Assembly: GCA_037179335.1 (NCBI GenBank)
Contig: JAKZHN010000046.1
Coordinates: 186,001 to 250,000 of the forward strand
DNA from: Cyclaneusma minus
Taxonomy: Eukaryota > Ascomycota > Leotiomycetes > Marthamycetales > Marthamycetaceae
Direction: 5' to 3'
Length of the DNA: 64,000 nucleotides
Below are positions 33,396-44,432 of the stretch, one piece after another (positions within the stretch are counted from its first letter, which is position 1; every line of letters starts with the position of its first letter). The translations under genes and the position numbers were made by a program. A model generated the notes under the pieces. The model was not told the DNA's origin. It was given only the letters and a program-made list of their open reading frames with translations, and did no database searches.

Positions 33396-35239
33396 ATGTC
33401 GGACCGTGAGTTTGGAGGTAAGTGTCATCTGCGTTCCTCCTGCCGACCAAGTCGAGTAAAAGACTGATTGATTTCTGGTCCAGGCAATGATGAGCTCTCT
33501 CTTCCCAAAGGTATTACCGCAACCATTCTCTTTGCTGTTATTCGTGCTCTGCTTCATTATCTTCTTCATGCTCTCTTTCATGCTATTCTTCAAGCATGTT
33601 ACTCTCGTTCAACATGTCCCAGAGGATCCCGTTTGGGGCCCCGTCTGAGGCTCACGACTGGTTCATCCCCCATTACAAGGATGTCGATATCGATACTTTT
33701 CAGGTCTGCAGGCGATGCGATGTTCAACTCGCTGCCCCAGATTTCTTTGCTACAGATATGTCGTGTTATCCCAACTCGAGTCCTCACAGCAACCACGGCG
33801 AAACCACGCTCGCAACCCCAACGAGAACAGGATTAGGGCCAGGTGCAAGATCGCGTTCTGTACCAGGACCCCCAAATCACCAAATGAATCCTACTGCAGC
33901 TCCGTTTAATCCAGGGCCGCAAACACCGCAAATCAACCACCATCCAGCTGCAAATCCTCAAGGCCCGCAATTCCAGCAAATGCCCGGCTATTCACCTCCC
34001 CCGCAAGCGCCGTCATCTCATCCTATGCATGGCTATCGAAATCCGTATCCTGCAGGGCCCTACAACGCTACGGGCTTACCCTGGGGTTTTCACACTCCCC
34101 AAGCGCCGCTGACGCAGCAAATGAACCACTTCCCAACTCCAAATCCTCCGGAGCTATCGTCACAAGGAATGAGTCCTGGTCCATCTACAGTTCCCCAAGG
34201 ACCGCCAATGCAGCAGACGCACTCCTCTCCAGCCCGGGGTATCCCAGAGCCGTCGACACAAGAAATTAATCAGCGTTCAACTGGAAATGCGCAGGAGCCG
34301 TCAACACATAAAGTTGAACCATCTCTATTTGCAGCCCCTCAAGAGCCGCCAGTAGGGCAGATGGATCATCAAGTCAAACGACGGCCCTCACAGGAAGAGT
34401 GGTCTAGTCAATCTGGGACCAGACGACGGTGCATGTCAGAGGGCAGGCTTAGTTCGGCGTTGCCAGATGACCAGTCGAACGGCCAGCGGATAGCCGATTC
34501 CACCGGGCAAGCAAGCAGCTCGAGACAGCCAGGGATGGGCCGACCCAGAACGTTGTTGTGATCGCTTGGGTACCTGAACGGGTTTTCAATCATTGTGATC
34601 GACTCGAGTAATCTGGTTCGTCTCTAAGATCCGAGAGAATGCAGATTACCTGAGCAGTGCCCAGTTGGTATAGAAGAAGCCAAGCTACTAGTGTGGTTCG
34701 TTCAAGGAGGCCTCATATCCCCAGGCGATAAGCGTCAGCCTTGCTCATCATGAAGTTACTTTTCCATGGAACCTGTTCATGTTTGTTTGCTGACCATGTG
34801 CCAATAGCTACTGTCCAAAAGATCGTCACCGAGATCCTCCCTCCCACATCTGGCCTCGCATTTGGCAAAGATGCCCGCGATCTGCTCATTGAATGTTGCG
34901 TCGAATTCATCACGTTGATTTCCTCCGAGGCCAACGAGATCTCCGAAAAGGAGGCGAAGAAGACGATTGCTTGTGAGCACATTACGAAAGCGTTGGAACA
35001 ACTGGGTTTTGGCGAGTACGTGGCAGATATCGTGGGCGTTGCGAGTGAGCACAAGGAGCAATTGAAGGTGAGTTTCGGGAATCTATCAGTGTTGAAGGAC
35101 GCCAATGGACGATGTCAGCTGACAGAATCAGGGACGCGAGAAGAAGGCAAACAAGCTTGAAGCGAGCGGGCTGTCGACTGAGGAACTCTTACGCATGCAG
35201 GAAGAAGCGTTTGCTGATGCCAGGGGCCGTCACGGATGA
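33396..35239 (+). CDS. NCB2: NC2 beta / Dr1, TBP-binding transcriptional repressor subunit
   Basis: 138 residues from four exons: 33396-33417 (22 nt), 33484-33510 (27 nt), 34808-35067 and 35132-35239. The join reads MSDREFGGNDELSLPKATVQKIVTEILPP, the usual Dr1 start. The histone fold follows (FGKDARDLLIECCVEFITLISSEANEISEKEAKKTI as two long helices, then ITKALEQLGF). NC2-beta pairs with NC2-alpha (Bur6/Drap1) and clamps TBP on DNA, blocking TFIIA and TFIIB. The tail is REKKANKLEASGLSTEELLRMQEEAF. The second intron (33511-34807, 1,297 nt) is far longer than others in the window and contains a separate gene on the same strand. Confidence 0.93.
33596..34561 (+). CDS. Pro/Gln/Ser-rich protein of unknown function nested in an NC2-beta intron
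   Basis: Open frame of 321 codons, uninterrupted, inside intron 2 of the NC2-beta gene and in the same orientation. ATG codons at 33596 and 33614 are both possible starts. The N-terminal 60 residues are the only non-repetitive part (DWFIPHYKDVDIDTFQVCRRCDVQLAAPDFFATDMSCYP), with three cysteines (two as CRRC) that might bind metal. The rest is low complexity in Pro, Gln, His, Ser and Asn with PQxPxxxQMN-like repeats, ending in a basic patch (VKRRPSQEEW, RRRCMSEGR). No known domain was recognised. The length of the frame and its fungal-like codon use argue that it is a gene, but transcription is not shown. Confidence 0.6.
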   Translation: MLLSFNMSQRIPFGAPSEAHDWFIPHYKDVDIDTFQVCRRCDVQLAAPDFFATDMSCYPNSSPHSNHGETTLATPTRTGLGPGARSRSVPGPPNHQMNPTAAPFNPGPQTPQINHHPAANPQGPQFQQMPGYSPPPQAPSSHPMHGYRNPYPAGPYNATGLPWGFHTPQAPLTQQMNHFPTPNPPELSSQGMSPGPSTVPQGPPMQQTHSSPARGIPEPSTQEINQRSTGNAQEPSTHKVEPSLFAAPQEPPVGQMDHQVKRRPSQEEWSSQSGTRRRCMSEGRLSSALPDDQSNGQRIADSTGQASSSRQPGMGRPRTLL

Positions 35240-35633
35240 TTCGATATACTTTGTTCAGGGCTGGGTCTTCTCTTCCGGTTGGGCTGGCATGCACGGGGCG
35301 GCGTTTTCGGACACTGGCATAGGTAGGAGTCGGACATTATTGAGCTTCTTTAGGTGGGTTTGAAGAGCCTGTAACAGCGAATACAGCATGCGTTAAACTT
35401 CTATGCTTCTTCTGTGGTTACACAAAGAGATTAGTGAACACAGGAATCGAGACCGACCCTGACAACATGGACGACTGCGAAAACAAAGATACTGCAGGTT
35501 TTGGGAACTGGCCGTTCAATTCCTAAGATACGCCCGCAGTGATTCCACAAAGTACTTCCACTGCGGCTCCTACAGCTAATCCTTCTTGTATCCTTCGTTC
35601 AATCTGACAAACAGGGCCCCATGTCCACCTCCT
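35240..35633. other. Convergent intergenic region; no gene seen
   Basis: 3' flanks of NC2-beta and of the minus-strand gene below. Nothing else was recognised. Confidence 0.45.
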
Positions 35634-36441
35634 TCAGTAATCCTGGCCGAAGATGACTGCATTCCTGTCACGGTACGACCTCGGCGACCTGTAGCGCTTG
35701 CCCTTGTTTGGCCTTCTCCTGTTCTTCCTCTTCTCTGCTTCCGTCTCCTCTACTTCCTCTACTGGCCAGTTCTCGGACTCTTTTTGGAACGCGAGTTGCT
35801 TCTCCTTGTAGATCCTCCTCCTTTGTCGTTCATCCTCGGAGGAGTCGTTCTCATCCCATTCAGGCTCTTCTTCTACTTCAGCAGGGGCCGAGGATGCGGC
35901 AGCGACAGAGGAGATGGCAGGGGGGGGCGAATTGATAGGGCGAGAGGGGAGAGACGACGTGGTAGGCGTAGACGGAGCGGCAGGGCGAACAGCCTTGGCG
36001 GCGAGGGACTGCGTGGCAGGGAGAGAAGAACTGGCGGCAGCGGAGGACGACTTGACGGGGGCAGACGAATCGGCAGTCTTGCGGAGTTCGAGCTTTTGAT
36101 GTTCGTTCCGAGTGTACTTGAGCAGCAGAGTCACAGTTTCCTCCCGGTTGGCCTCTGTCATTCTATCCACCGCATTCTTCACCCGCTCCATGAATACGAG
36201 TGGTGGCGCCGGCATTCGAGGGTGACGGTGAGTTCGAATTTTCTTCGGGTCGCGGGGCTGGTCTGGGTCGTCGGAGTCATTGGTGAGGTCGACGATCTTG
36301 CGTTTCTGCAGAAATGAGCTGTTAGCGTCCATGTAGCAAGGCAGCTTTATCCAGCAGGATACTCACAGTGCTGGCGGGAGTTGCGGTTGCTCGGGATTTG
36401 CTAGTCAAGCCAGGAGCTGCGACGCCAGCAGAAGGCGCCAT
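35634..36441 (-). CDS. Uncharacterised nuclear-type protein, basic and low complexity
   Basis: 248 residues from exons 36441-36367 and 36305-35634. I do not recognise a named family. Visible features: an Ala/Ser-rich start; a nuclear-localisation-like KRKIVDLTNDSDDPDQPRDPKK with an acidic SIM-like VDLTNDSDD; a short helical segment (FMERVKNAVDRMTEANREETVTLLLKYTRNEHQKLEL, residues about 55-90); an Ala/Ser/Pro linker; an acidic EVEEEPEWDENDSSEDE; and a C-terminal basic RKNRRRPNKGKRYRSPRSYRDR. The pattern suits a chromatin or RNA-associated protein, which is inference only. The ATG at 36441 is the first in frame before the spliced exon. Confidence 0.75.
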
Positions 36442-37032
36442 GGTTGCGATGGTATGCTAGCAAAGAGGTGAAGTTAGCATGTGGTGGAGATCGCGGATCT
36501 GGGGCGCAGAAAGCTTACATGGAGCTGCGAAGAAGGGTGAGGTTGATTGAGAAAGCAGCAGCTCCTGTGCGGCGGGGGTGGTGGGACTGCGAGCACGCCA
36601 CAAGCTGGCTGCTAAGATGTTGTGTAAGTATGTCTGTCGCATGGGTTGAAGCAGATACTGGGTGCAGAGAGCTTACAGGAGCAAGGCGCCACGAATGTGG
36701 GGGAGTGGGGTGGTGGGGGGGTGTTGGAGGAGGAAGGAGGAAGGAGAAGGTTGTGGGCAGGAGCTGGCAGGAGCTGGACTTGGGCGGCAAGCGAGGCGCC
36801 GGGCACCGCCGGAACAACAAATACCCGCAGGACTGTGGGTTTGTTTGTTTTGGTGTTGATAGCGAGAAATAGAGACGAGAGGGAGGTTTGGGGTTGACAG
36901 AAAGGTAGTCGGACGAGAAAGGCGGGACGTAATGGTGGATCTACAGGCCAACAACAAATAGCTTCTACGATAGCGAGAAACACGGGCGTCACCAAATCGA
37001 GACGCAAGTGGGAGGAGGGTGGGTGATTTGGG
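36442..37032. other. Promoter side of the minus-strand gene; no other gene seen
   Basis: Contains possible 5' untranslated exons (GT/AG pairs near 36460-36680) and a G-rich stretch at 36690-36760. No coding region was recognised. Confidence 0.4.
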
Positions 37033-37391
37033 GTACTCCAAGTAACTGGGAATTTCCAAAGTAACTGCGAATATCCGAAGTAACTGGGGATATTCAAAGT
37101 AATTGCGGACATTCAAAGTAATAGCGGATATCCAAAGTAAATCGGGATATTCCGAGTAATCGACATTCTTAAAGTAACTGGGGTTATTCAAAGTAATTAC
37201 GGATGTCCAAAGTAATTGTGAATATTCAAAGTAGTTGCAGATATTCGAAGTAATTCGGGATATTTAAAATAATTGGGAGTTTCCAAAGTAACTGAGGATC
37301 TCCAAAGTACCTAGTTAGGAATAACCAAGTAATTAGGAGTCTCCCAAGTAACTGGGAATTTCCAAAATAACTTAAGTAATCAGGAGTATTC
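37033..37391 (+). repeat. 19-bp minisatellite, locus 1
   Basis: About 18 consecutive diverged units with period 19. Examples are AAGTAACTGGGAATTTCCA, AAGTAACTGCGAATATCCG and AAGTAACTGGGGATATTCA. The conserved core is AAGTAA(C/T)TG. A few units are 17-22 bp. Two further isolated units occur near 37648-37680. The same unit is found at 38482-38627 and, reversed, at 50165-50545. Confidence 0.9.
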
Positions 37392-38481
37392 CTGTTGTTG
37401 TCAGTTGGATAAAGAGAAGTGATCACTTGGTCGTGGGTAAACGTAGGTAGTAGGCAATTGAGTATATTCATGGTTAAGTCTATCTAATGAAGAGCTCCCT
37501 GCAATTTAGTAGATATACATACCTACACATACCTTATGGCTAGCGCGGTGGTCTAACGCAGGGTAGGGAGTGGGGTTGTGGTGGAGGGTTGGGTAAGGTC
37601 CGTAAGGAGCTCTGACCAACACCTTACCGTACTGATATCGCAACACTTCCAAGTAACTGGGAAGTCAAAAATAATTACGAATAACATGTCTGATCAGCTG
37701 CCCCTGCAGTGGTGATAGTCTGTGCGCTAAGTGTTGGCTGTAGGTGGTCACATCTGATATCAAGTGTCATTTCCTTGATTTCAGTTGCCTACCACAAATC
37801 AGTCAATACTAACCCAATTGGGTCGATCTTTGTGTCTTTCTAGTTCTCCTCACTGAGAGGAGGAACCACGTGCTGTTGGATTGGCCGTAGCTCGATTATC
37901 GAGCTCGCTACCCTCGCTTCTCTGGATTTTCTTATATCCATTCATCCCGACCACACCCTTCTATATTTAGTCTACAGACACTCATTTTCAGCTGTTTAAA
38001 ATGTTATCTTACGTAAACTAGCTCCCTGGATTCGCCTGGTGTTATAGGATGTGGAATTAGTCGAGTATTGGCAGGGATACTGAGAACATCACATATTGGT
38101 GGTAGACTCAGGATACTCCTTTGGTCTCATGTGAAACCAAGGCTGCTTTCGAAGCTAAGGTCTTGGGATCTGTATATATCATAGAAACAATTGCTTTCTC
38201 CCAGAAGAACCAAGCCGCATCTCTATATCTCTATTCTGCACCAAGTCATTCTTGATTTTATTATCTATTTTCTGCTACCTCTGTGCTCTCGCATGTCAGC
38301 CTGCCTGGATACCATTCAACACTAAGCACCACCGCTGGCGCCAAGGCTGGGAATAGCTTCAAGGTGGAAACTCCGCCAGGAGCTCATCCTTACCCAGACA
38401 TCAATTCAGCATATTTGAATACCTACGTTCGAACGTGCCTGTCTCACCCTGTTCCCTCAGCCCTGAATGCGTCCCAACAAA
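37392..38481. other. Repeat-island spacer; no gene seen
   Basis: AT-rich with no domain-bearing frame. A 76-codon frame at 38283-38513 runs into the second minisatellite and is not credible as a gene. Confidence 0.5.
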
Positions 38482-38627
38482 CTCGAGTAATCGGGAGTTC
38501 TCTAAGTGATTAGGAATTCCCGAAGCAACTCGGAGACTTTCAAGTAACTGCAAAAACTCCAATTAACTGAGAGCTTTCAAAATGACTGGGAGTTTTCAGA
38601 GTAATTTGAAATTTGCAAAGTAATTGG
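38482..38627 (+). repeat. 19-bp minisatellite, locus 2
   Basis: Seven to eight units of period 19 such as TAACTGAGAGCTTTCAAAA and TGACTGGGAGTTTTCAGAG. They share the (T/A)AACTGGGAGTTT pattern with locus 1 but are more diverged. The array ends directly before the dispersed repeat copy at 38645. Confidence 0.8.
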
Positions 38628-38644
38628 TCTTGAGCCGTGCAGTG

Positions 38645-38784
38645 CACCGCTAGCTCCTTGTCTAGACCTCTTTAAGGCTAAGCCCTTTGTCCTTAGATAG
38701 CTACCCTAGTATTAATAGGGCAGCTAGCTCTCCCTAGAATGGATATCGCTTCTGACATCCCTTTTCTCTCCTGCCCGCTTGACA
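38645..38784 (-). repeat. Dispersed repeat, copy 2 (partner at 13831-13996)
   Basis: Reverse-complement match to 13831-13996, including AGCTAGCTGCCCTATTAATA and both ends. This copy is shorter by about 35 bp in the CAAGGAGCT portion. No coding potential. Confidence 0.75.
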
Positions 38785-39892
38785 GTTGGTGGTAACCCAG
38801 ACGATTGGGAATAACGAAAATGCCAAAGAACTATGAATCCCCAAACATTTAGGAATATCGTAGGTGGTTAGAACCGTCCAGTCGATTTCAGGCAACTCAA
38901 TTTCAGCTACGACCTGTTCCGAGCAAAGTAGGATATTGGACTTTATTTGCCTCTCCGAAAGAGATAGATGAAACCTCCGGGGGAACAGGTGAGTCAAGAA
39001 GGGATGCCGAGAAAAGGTGCCTGCTAACCGGCGATCAAAAATTCTCATATTCATTATTCTAGATTTTGAGCCTTGAATATATATTATATATAAGAGTGAA
39101 TTATTGGTAATGTCCGGGGGTAGTTCGCAATATCAGGAAATGAGATATTGTTCCTAATTTGATATCTTTTCTATCGTTATAACACTTTAGTAGTTTAGAG
39201 TTTTAGGTTTGACGATTCCCCTGTTAGTATGAAATATGGACGGCACACGCGCAGATAGATTCGTCGACTCCAAGAGCTTTGCTGGTTCATAACTTCCTAG
39301 GGTCTGCTCTGTCCCCGGAGCTTTGCCTATTCTCTACCGCTACCCAGTTTATTCACGTAGTTTTGTTCCTTGCCAAAAAAAAAACTCGTCACCTCGAAAA
39401 TTTCATCAATCATCAGTCTCACGGGCTTCTCCAGAAATCACGAAATCCTCGCCGAGTCACCAGAGCTAAGCTGCTTTATTAGAGTGTCTTCAAGTTGTCA
39501 GAGCTTCGTTATTTATCAGGGCTGGTTGCCAAAAGCTTTCTCATTTCCACAATTCTGAAGAAATAGCAAAACTTCCGTCGATCCCCGAGGGCTTCGTGAT
39601 TGCGGAGGGACTTAAACTTTATTATTCATCGAGGAGCTTCGCCAAACACGAATAGACAGTCGGGTACATGTAGCTGTTCAATGTCCCCTACGCCACCCCT
39701 TTCCCGCTTCCTTCTTGCATCTCGCCAATCAACCCTGTCCTCTCTTCTTGACTTGAAGACTCGAGGAAGTAGACCATAGAAAACGCAATCAGACGAAAAA
39801 GCGTATACGGACCGTAGATTTCAAGGATCAAGATACTAACAATAGGAGTGGCGCGAGACTTTTCTGAAACGAAAGACGTGGCGCTACGGACT
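38785..39892. other. Repeat-island spacer; no gene seen
   Basis: AT-rich; includes the simple stretch TATATATTATATATAAG near 39077. Frames of 60-106 codons occur without recognisable domains. Confidence 0.5.
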
Positions 39893-40010
39893 ATTACTAA
39901 AAATCGCCAAAAAGCATCCGACAAAAGTACGCTTCGAACTCAATAGCTGCAAAACACGCCAAAAAAAAAAAAAAAAAAACTGCGTAGGGCAAGATGCAGG
40001 CGTCAAACTT
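39893..40010 (-). mobile_element. SINE-like repeat, family B, partial copy B1b
   Basis: On the minus strand this repeats the 3' half of the adjacent full copy: GACGCCTGCATCTTG, then a run of about 20 T, then TTTTGCAGCTATTGAGTTCGA (B-box-like) and TTTTTGGCGATTTTTA. It lies immediately downstream of copy B1a in that orientation, so the two form a tandem. Confidence 0.6.
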
Positions 40011-40020
40011 TGGGAAAATT

Positions 40021-40190
40021 GCAAAAACATAATTCGCCAGAAAAGGGAATCGAACTCGAAAGCTACAAAAAGCAAAATGGGGGGCTGGATGCTGGCGTCA
40101 TGTGTGATTCTACCAATATTGCACCCTCTTAGGCCACTTCTGCCCGATTTGATATGAACAATCGGGCAATTATGTTTTATATATGCCCTG
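40021..40190 (-). mobile_element. SINE-like tRNA-derived repeat, family B (copy B1a)
   Basis: Matches the plus strand of 62163-62333 over about 170 bp. Shared order on the minus strand: TATAAAACATAATTG, AAATCGG(G/A)CAGAAGTGGCC, TAAGAGG (A-box-like), TTGGTAGAATCACACATGAC, GCCAGCATCCAG, CCCCATTTTGCTTTTTGTAG and GAGTTCGATTCCC (B-box-like). It starts with AGAAGTGGCCTAA, close to family A's AGTGGCCTAA, so the families probably share a tRNA ancestor. Confidence 0.78.
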
Positions 40191-40653
40191 GCACCCGAAT
40201 CTCCTTCCAGGAAGGTGCCGCTTTGACTTTCCGCAGAAAATCACCGTCCGCAGACCATGAAGATACTCTCCAAAAATCGTAAAATCATATGCATCACAAT
40301 GACAATGCGGCACCTGTCCATGCAACTCAACGCTGCGTTTTGATTACTTCGGGGGAATTCAGGCAAGAAGTCGCTTTTCTGCCAATTTTGTCTAGACGCA
40401 TTTATACAATACACGAACCACTCCTCCACAAACCAACCCTGCGACGGGAGATGTCGAAATCTCCTTCTCCTCATACGCTCACGCCGTTCTCTCATCATCT
40501 GTACCCAGTGAAGAATACTACATGTACCAATGTTTGGCGCAAACTGGTCCTTTTCCCCAAGCCTATTTTTTGTGAACATTCCCCGGAACAACAGGTCGAG
40601 CAACAAGTCCGCGGTCCCGCAGTGCCTGTGATAGTCTAAACCCCCTAAACCCC

Positions 40654-42364
40654 CTAGACTTCTTCCAACTTGAACTGCGTGGTGTCGTCAGATCCACTCG
40701 ACGAAATAGTTGTGGAAAAGTCTGTGCCCGACAGATCCGCGCTCAAATTGCCATTGGGCGTCGTCGGTGTGTTGGGCGAGTCAGAGGAGCCTTTTGGATC
40801 GACCTGCTGACGCCAGCGCTCCGGCATGATGGAGCGAAAGTCGAAGGTGTTGTTGGCAGACCGCACAACCTCGCCTTTTTCGGTGATGATGGCGTCAATT
40901 AGATAGTGCGGCGTGACATCGAATGCGGGGTTCCAGACATTGATATCCTGTAAATGAAGGTTAGCAATGATCGGGCTTCTGGACCTTCTTCTTTTTCACT
41001 GTTCGACTTGGAACATACTTGGTGTGCTATGGCAACTCTTTCCGAATGCTTCACGTCCACGTTCCCGTCAGCCCCAACCACGGCGCCCGAGATCTGCGTC
41101 AACTCATGCTTCGCCCTATCCTCAATCTTAATGCCATCACCCGTTGGAGTCTCCAAATCAATACTGGTCGTTGGAGCGGCTACAATAAACTGGACACCAT
41201 GATATCTGGCAAGCACGGCAAGGGAATAGGTGCCGATCTTGTTAGCAGTATCGCCGTTCCTGACTACGCGATCCGCCCCCACGATTACGGCGGAGATGTT
41301 CTTTTCATGCTTCATGCGGGCAAACAGTGCGCCGGCCATGGAATCGGTGATGAGAGTGGATGGGATCTTCTCAAACACCAGCTCGAAAGCAGTGAGCCGA
41401 GAGCCTTGGTTGTAGGGACGGGTTTCGGTGCAGAAGGCGTGGTCAAGGTAGTTCATTCGGTGGAGGCTGCGGATTATACCGAGGGCTGTGCCATGCCCGG
41501 ATGTTGCGAGGGATCTGAGATGTTTGGTTTAGCTGGGTTCCCCCCTTTTTGAAGTTGCTTGCTCGTTTGAGAGCAGCAACCCCGGTTTTAAAGGCTTCCA
41601 CATACCCAGTGTTGCAGTGTGTCAAAACACTAACTTTTCTGTAAGTTTGGTCGGGGAGTCCTTGGGTTCCTGGAGGGCTTGTGGTAAAGTATCGCATGTC
41701 GTCTTCTGGCTCAATAGGATCGAGGATCGGCATTTGCTGTCTCCTGAGATACTCGGCTCCGTATCTTCCAATAGCCAGGTTCGTACTCAGATCATCCTCG
41801 AGGATTTTCTCGGCAGCCTTGGTATAGGCTGTTCGGAGACTAGACGCATCTTTTGGGTGCCCTTGTTCTCCGGAATAGGTCGAGTCTCTGTTGGTGTCTG
41901 CGTAAGCCGCGACATTGACGTGGAGCTTGAGAAGCTTGATGGCATTAGACAGATCGACAGCTGTGGGCCGGCTTTCCTTGAGGTAGTCGAGCTTGGAGTT
42001 TATGTACTGTAACTGGCCATGGACTGTCATTCGACCTTGAACCGCGCGTGTCAAAAGATGGAACTAAAGCCAGCCGGAGACCCGGACTTACTGAAATCCT
42101 TGGTCACCAATTCGACGGCCAGAGCCAGGGCGGCAACAATTGCAATCGCCGGAGCTCCTGCTCAAGTATCAGTTTGCGTCTCGTAGCGTTGGCGACAAGA
42201 AAGAGTAGAAAGAATACAGTACCTCGAACTCGCATGGACCTGATGGTATCAAAGGCCTCCTCGCATGTTTTCACCTCGTTGTAGACGAAGTCATGAGGAA
42301 GGCGAAGCTGGTCTAAAACCTCAAGCTTGCCGCGAGAATACTTGATGGCCTGAAGGCCGTCCAT
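40654..42364 (-). CDS. MRI1: Methylthioribose-1-phosphate isomerase
   Basis: 471 residues from exons 42364-42223, 42157-42092, 42023-41606, 41514-41019 and 40947-40654; all phases agree. It isomerises 5-methylthioribose-1-phosphate to the ribulose form in the methionine salvage pathway, and is related to eIF2B alpha/beta/delta. Landmarks: MDGLQAIKYSRGKLEVLDQL at the start, RVRGAPAIAIVAALALAVEL, SRPTAVDLSNAI, the catalytic cysteine in LTHCNTGSLATSGHGTALGI, and the catalytic aspartate in VIVGADRVVRNGDTANKIGTY, then FIVAAPTTSIDLETPTGDGI. The C-terminal 60 residues are a Ser/Thr/Pro-rich extension. The protein is longer than usual, partly from that tail and partly from exon 3, where a missed short intron is possible. 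Confidence 0.93.
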
Positions 42365-42946
42365 GATCAATGATGGAGTAGAGCTATCACCATATTACCG
42401 GGCAAAGCACTTGTGAGGACACTCAGATTCCGTGGAGTTCGCTCACGAAAGAAACTTGAAAGATTGAGGTTCAATACATGTAATGAACATGAAGTTTCGA
42501 GGTGGGGTCCTTCTTTTCTGCAGAATACACCGCCCCACCACGCCACTTGGCGGCGTATGTCATCGGTCGCCCTCGGCCTACAGGTACAGCAGTCCTCCTT
42601 CCTCCTATTTGTTCAACCACCTACACTTTTGGTTGGAGCAGGCCGTTCCGGGTGACCAAGTGGGGACAGTCATCTGTCATCTTAGCGCGACCGGAGAAAT
42701 AGCCGTAGTTAGGTACTCAGTCACGTCTTCACACTTGGGTTCCTCCCCCCTGAACATCTTCTTTAGAAACGAGTCTGAATTCTCAATGCTTCCATGAGTA
42801 CCCCCGTACCTACGCCAGCTCTGCTATTGTACAAGAAAGTGAAATATCGCACCATTGCTGCCAGCTAAACCGTGCGAAGGCCCTTGTAGCCAGACCCGTT
42901 GACCCTGGTAAACAGTGCCTGACCAACACAACTCCGCCCGCCCCTT
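42365..42946. other. Intergenic; MRI1 promoter and RPT1 3' flank
   Basis: No gene was recognised. Short frames overlap on the plus strand without domains. Confidence 0.45.
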
Positions 42947-44432
42947 CTAGTTGTATTGCATATAAGCCGCGGTCGAGTTGAACTTGAGGTTTCCCTTGAT
43001 GACCTTGTCCACGGCGCTCAAGAAGTCCTTCTCGGTGGCCACCTTCCTACGCGCTCTGATGGCAAACATGCCCGCCTCTGTGCACACACTCCTGAGCTCC
43101 GCACCCGTGGAGTTCGGGCACAATCTTGAGATGAGCTCCCACCGAATATCGCGTTCCACCGACATGCTCTTGGCGTGGATTCGAAGAATGTTCGCCCGAC
43201 CCTCCAAATCAGGCAGGGAGAATTCGATCTTGCGGTCAATACGACCAGGGCGCATAAGTGCTGGATCGAGAGTTGAAGGTCTGTTGGTAGCAAACATGAC
43301 CTTGATGTTCCCTCGGGCATCGAATCCATCCAGCTGCGTAATCAGTTCCAACATAGTTCTTTGAACTTCGTTGTCTCCTCCGGCACCATCGTCGAATCGA
43401 GCACCGCCGATAGCGTCGATTTCGTCGAAGAAAATGATGCAAGCCTTCTTGGTGCGTGCCATCTCGAAAAGCTCGCGAACCATACGCGCTCCCTCACCAA
43501 CATATTTCTGCACCAGCTCACTGCCAATGACACGGATGAAAGTGGCATCAGTACGGTTGGCGACTGCACGGGCGCAGAGCGTTTTGCCAGTTCCAGGAGG
43601 GCCATAAAGGAGGGCACCCTTGGGTGGATCAATACCCAGATTAACGAATCGTTCGGGCGACAGGAGAGGCATCTCAACGACCTCTCGCAGCTTCTCCACC
43701 TGTTCTTTGCAGCCGCCTACGTCTCCGTATGTAACATCGGGCTTCTCCTCCACCGTCATCATTGTTACGCTTGCATCGATCTTTGGAGGAAGGGGTAGGA
43801 GAATCTGGTACTTGGTTCGATCGACACTGAAGCGGTACCATTAGCAATTATGGCAGGGAAATTGAATCAGCTGGATGCTCACCCAACCCGCATGCCCTCC
43901 TCGATATCTGTAGGACTGACTCGCTCGCCGAGTTGCACCACGAATTTGGCAATCTGCTTAACGTTGATGACGTATTTGCTCTTTTCGGTATCCTTCTCAT
44001 CTTGTATGATCTTCGTACACCGTGCGACTTGGAGAGGCTGCTCTTCGGACATGCGTTGTCGATCGGCGGCAACATCCCATAGATGCGGTGGTGCTAGACC
44101 TGTGTCGGACTCCTTCACGCCTATCTTCTCGTTCACACTCGTCTGCTTCTCCTTGATCTGTTGCTCGAGCTTCTTCAAGGCCGCGCCATAAGGTGCTGCG
44201 CCATATGTCTTTAGAACTTGAATATCCCTGGAGTTGTCGAGTTAGTACATGGACTCAGAGCGGATACAGGATGTGGCGCACTCGTCGGTCAAAGGCGCGA
44301 TCTTCTTCTCTTCAACCTCGTCGTCGGCGAAGTTCTTCTGGTACTTCTCCCACGAGCTTCCCGTGGCGCTAGGCACTAGAGACAGGTCAGTCTGGCGCAG
44401 CGTGGATGAAAGGAACGGTAGCTTGACGTACT
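42947..44432 (-). CDS. RPT1: 26S proteasome ATPase subunit Rpt1
   Basis: 439 residues. Exons are 44432 (one base), 44375-44282, 44227-43883 and 43826-42947. The start codon is split by an intron: A at 44432 and TG at 44375-44374, across a 56-nt intron with branch GACTGAC; no other ATG precedes the conserved MPSATGSSWEKYQKNFADDE. Rpt1 is one of six AAA+ ATPases that unfold substrates at the base of the 19S particle. Motifs in order: N-terminal coiled coil (AALKKLEQQIKEKQTSV), OB domain, Walker A GPPGTGKT, pore loop KYVGEG, Walker B IIFFDEIDAIG, the arginine-finger region LMRPGRIDRKIEF, and a C-terminus KFNSTAAYMQYN. The distinction from other Rpt subunits rests on the N-terminus and tail. It is divergent from CCT4. 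Confidence 0.95.

Noticed and set aside
36612..37191. Minus-strand frames reading repeated NYFEYPQLL-like peptides
   Set aside because: The peptides are translations of the 19-bp minisatellite, whose period is not a multiple of three, so the apparent repeat protein is an artefact.
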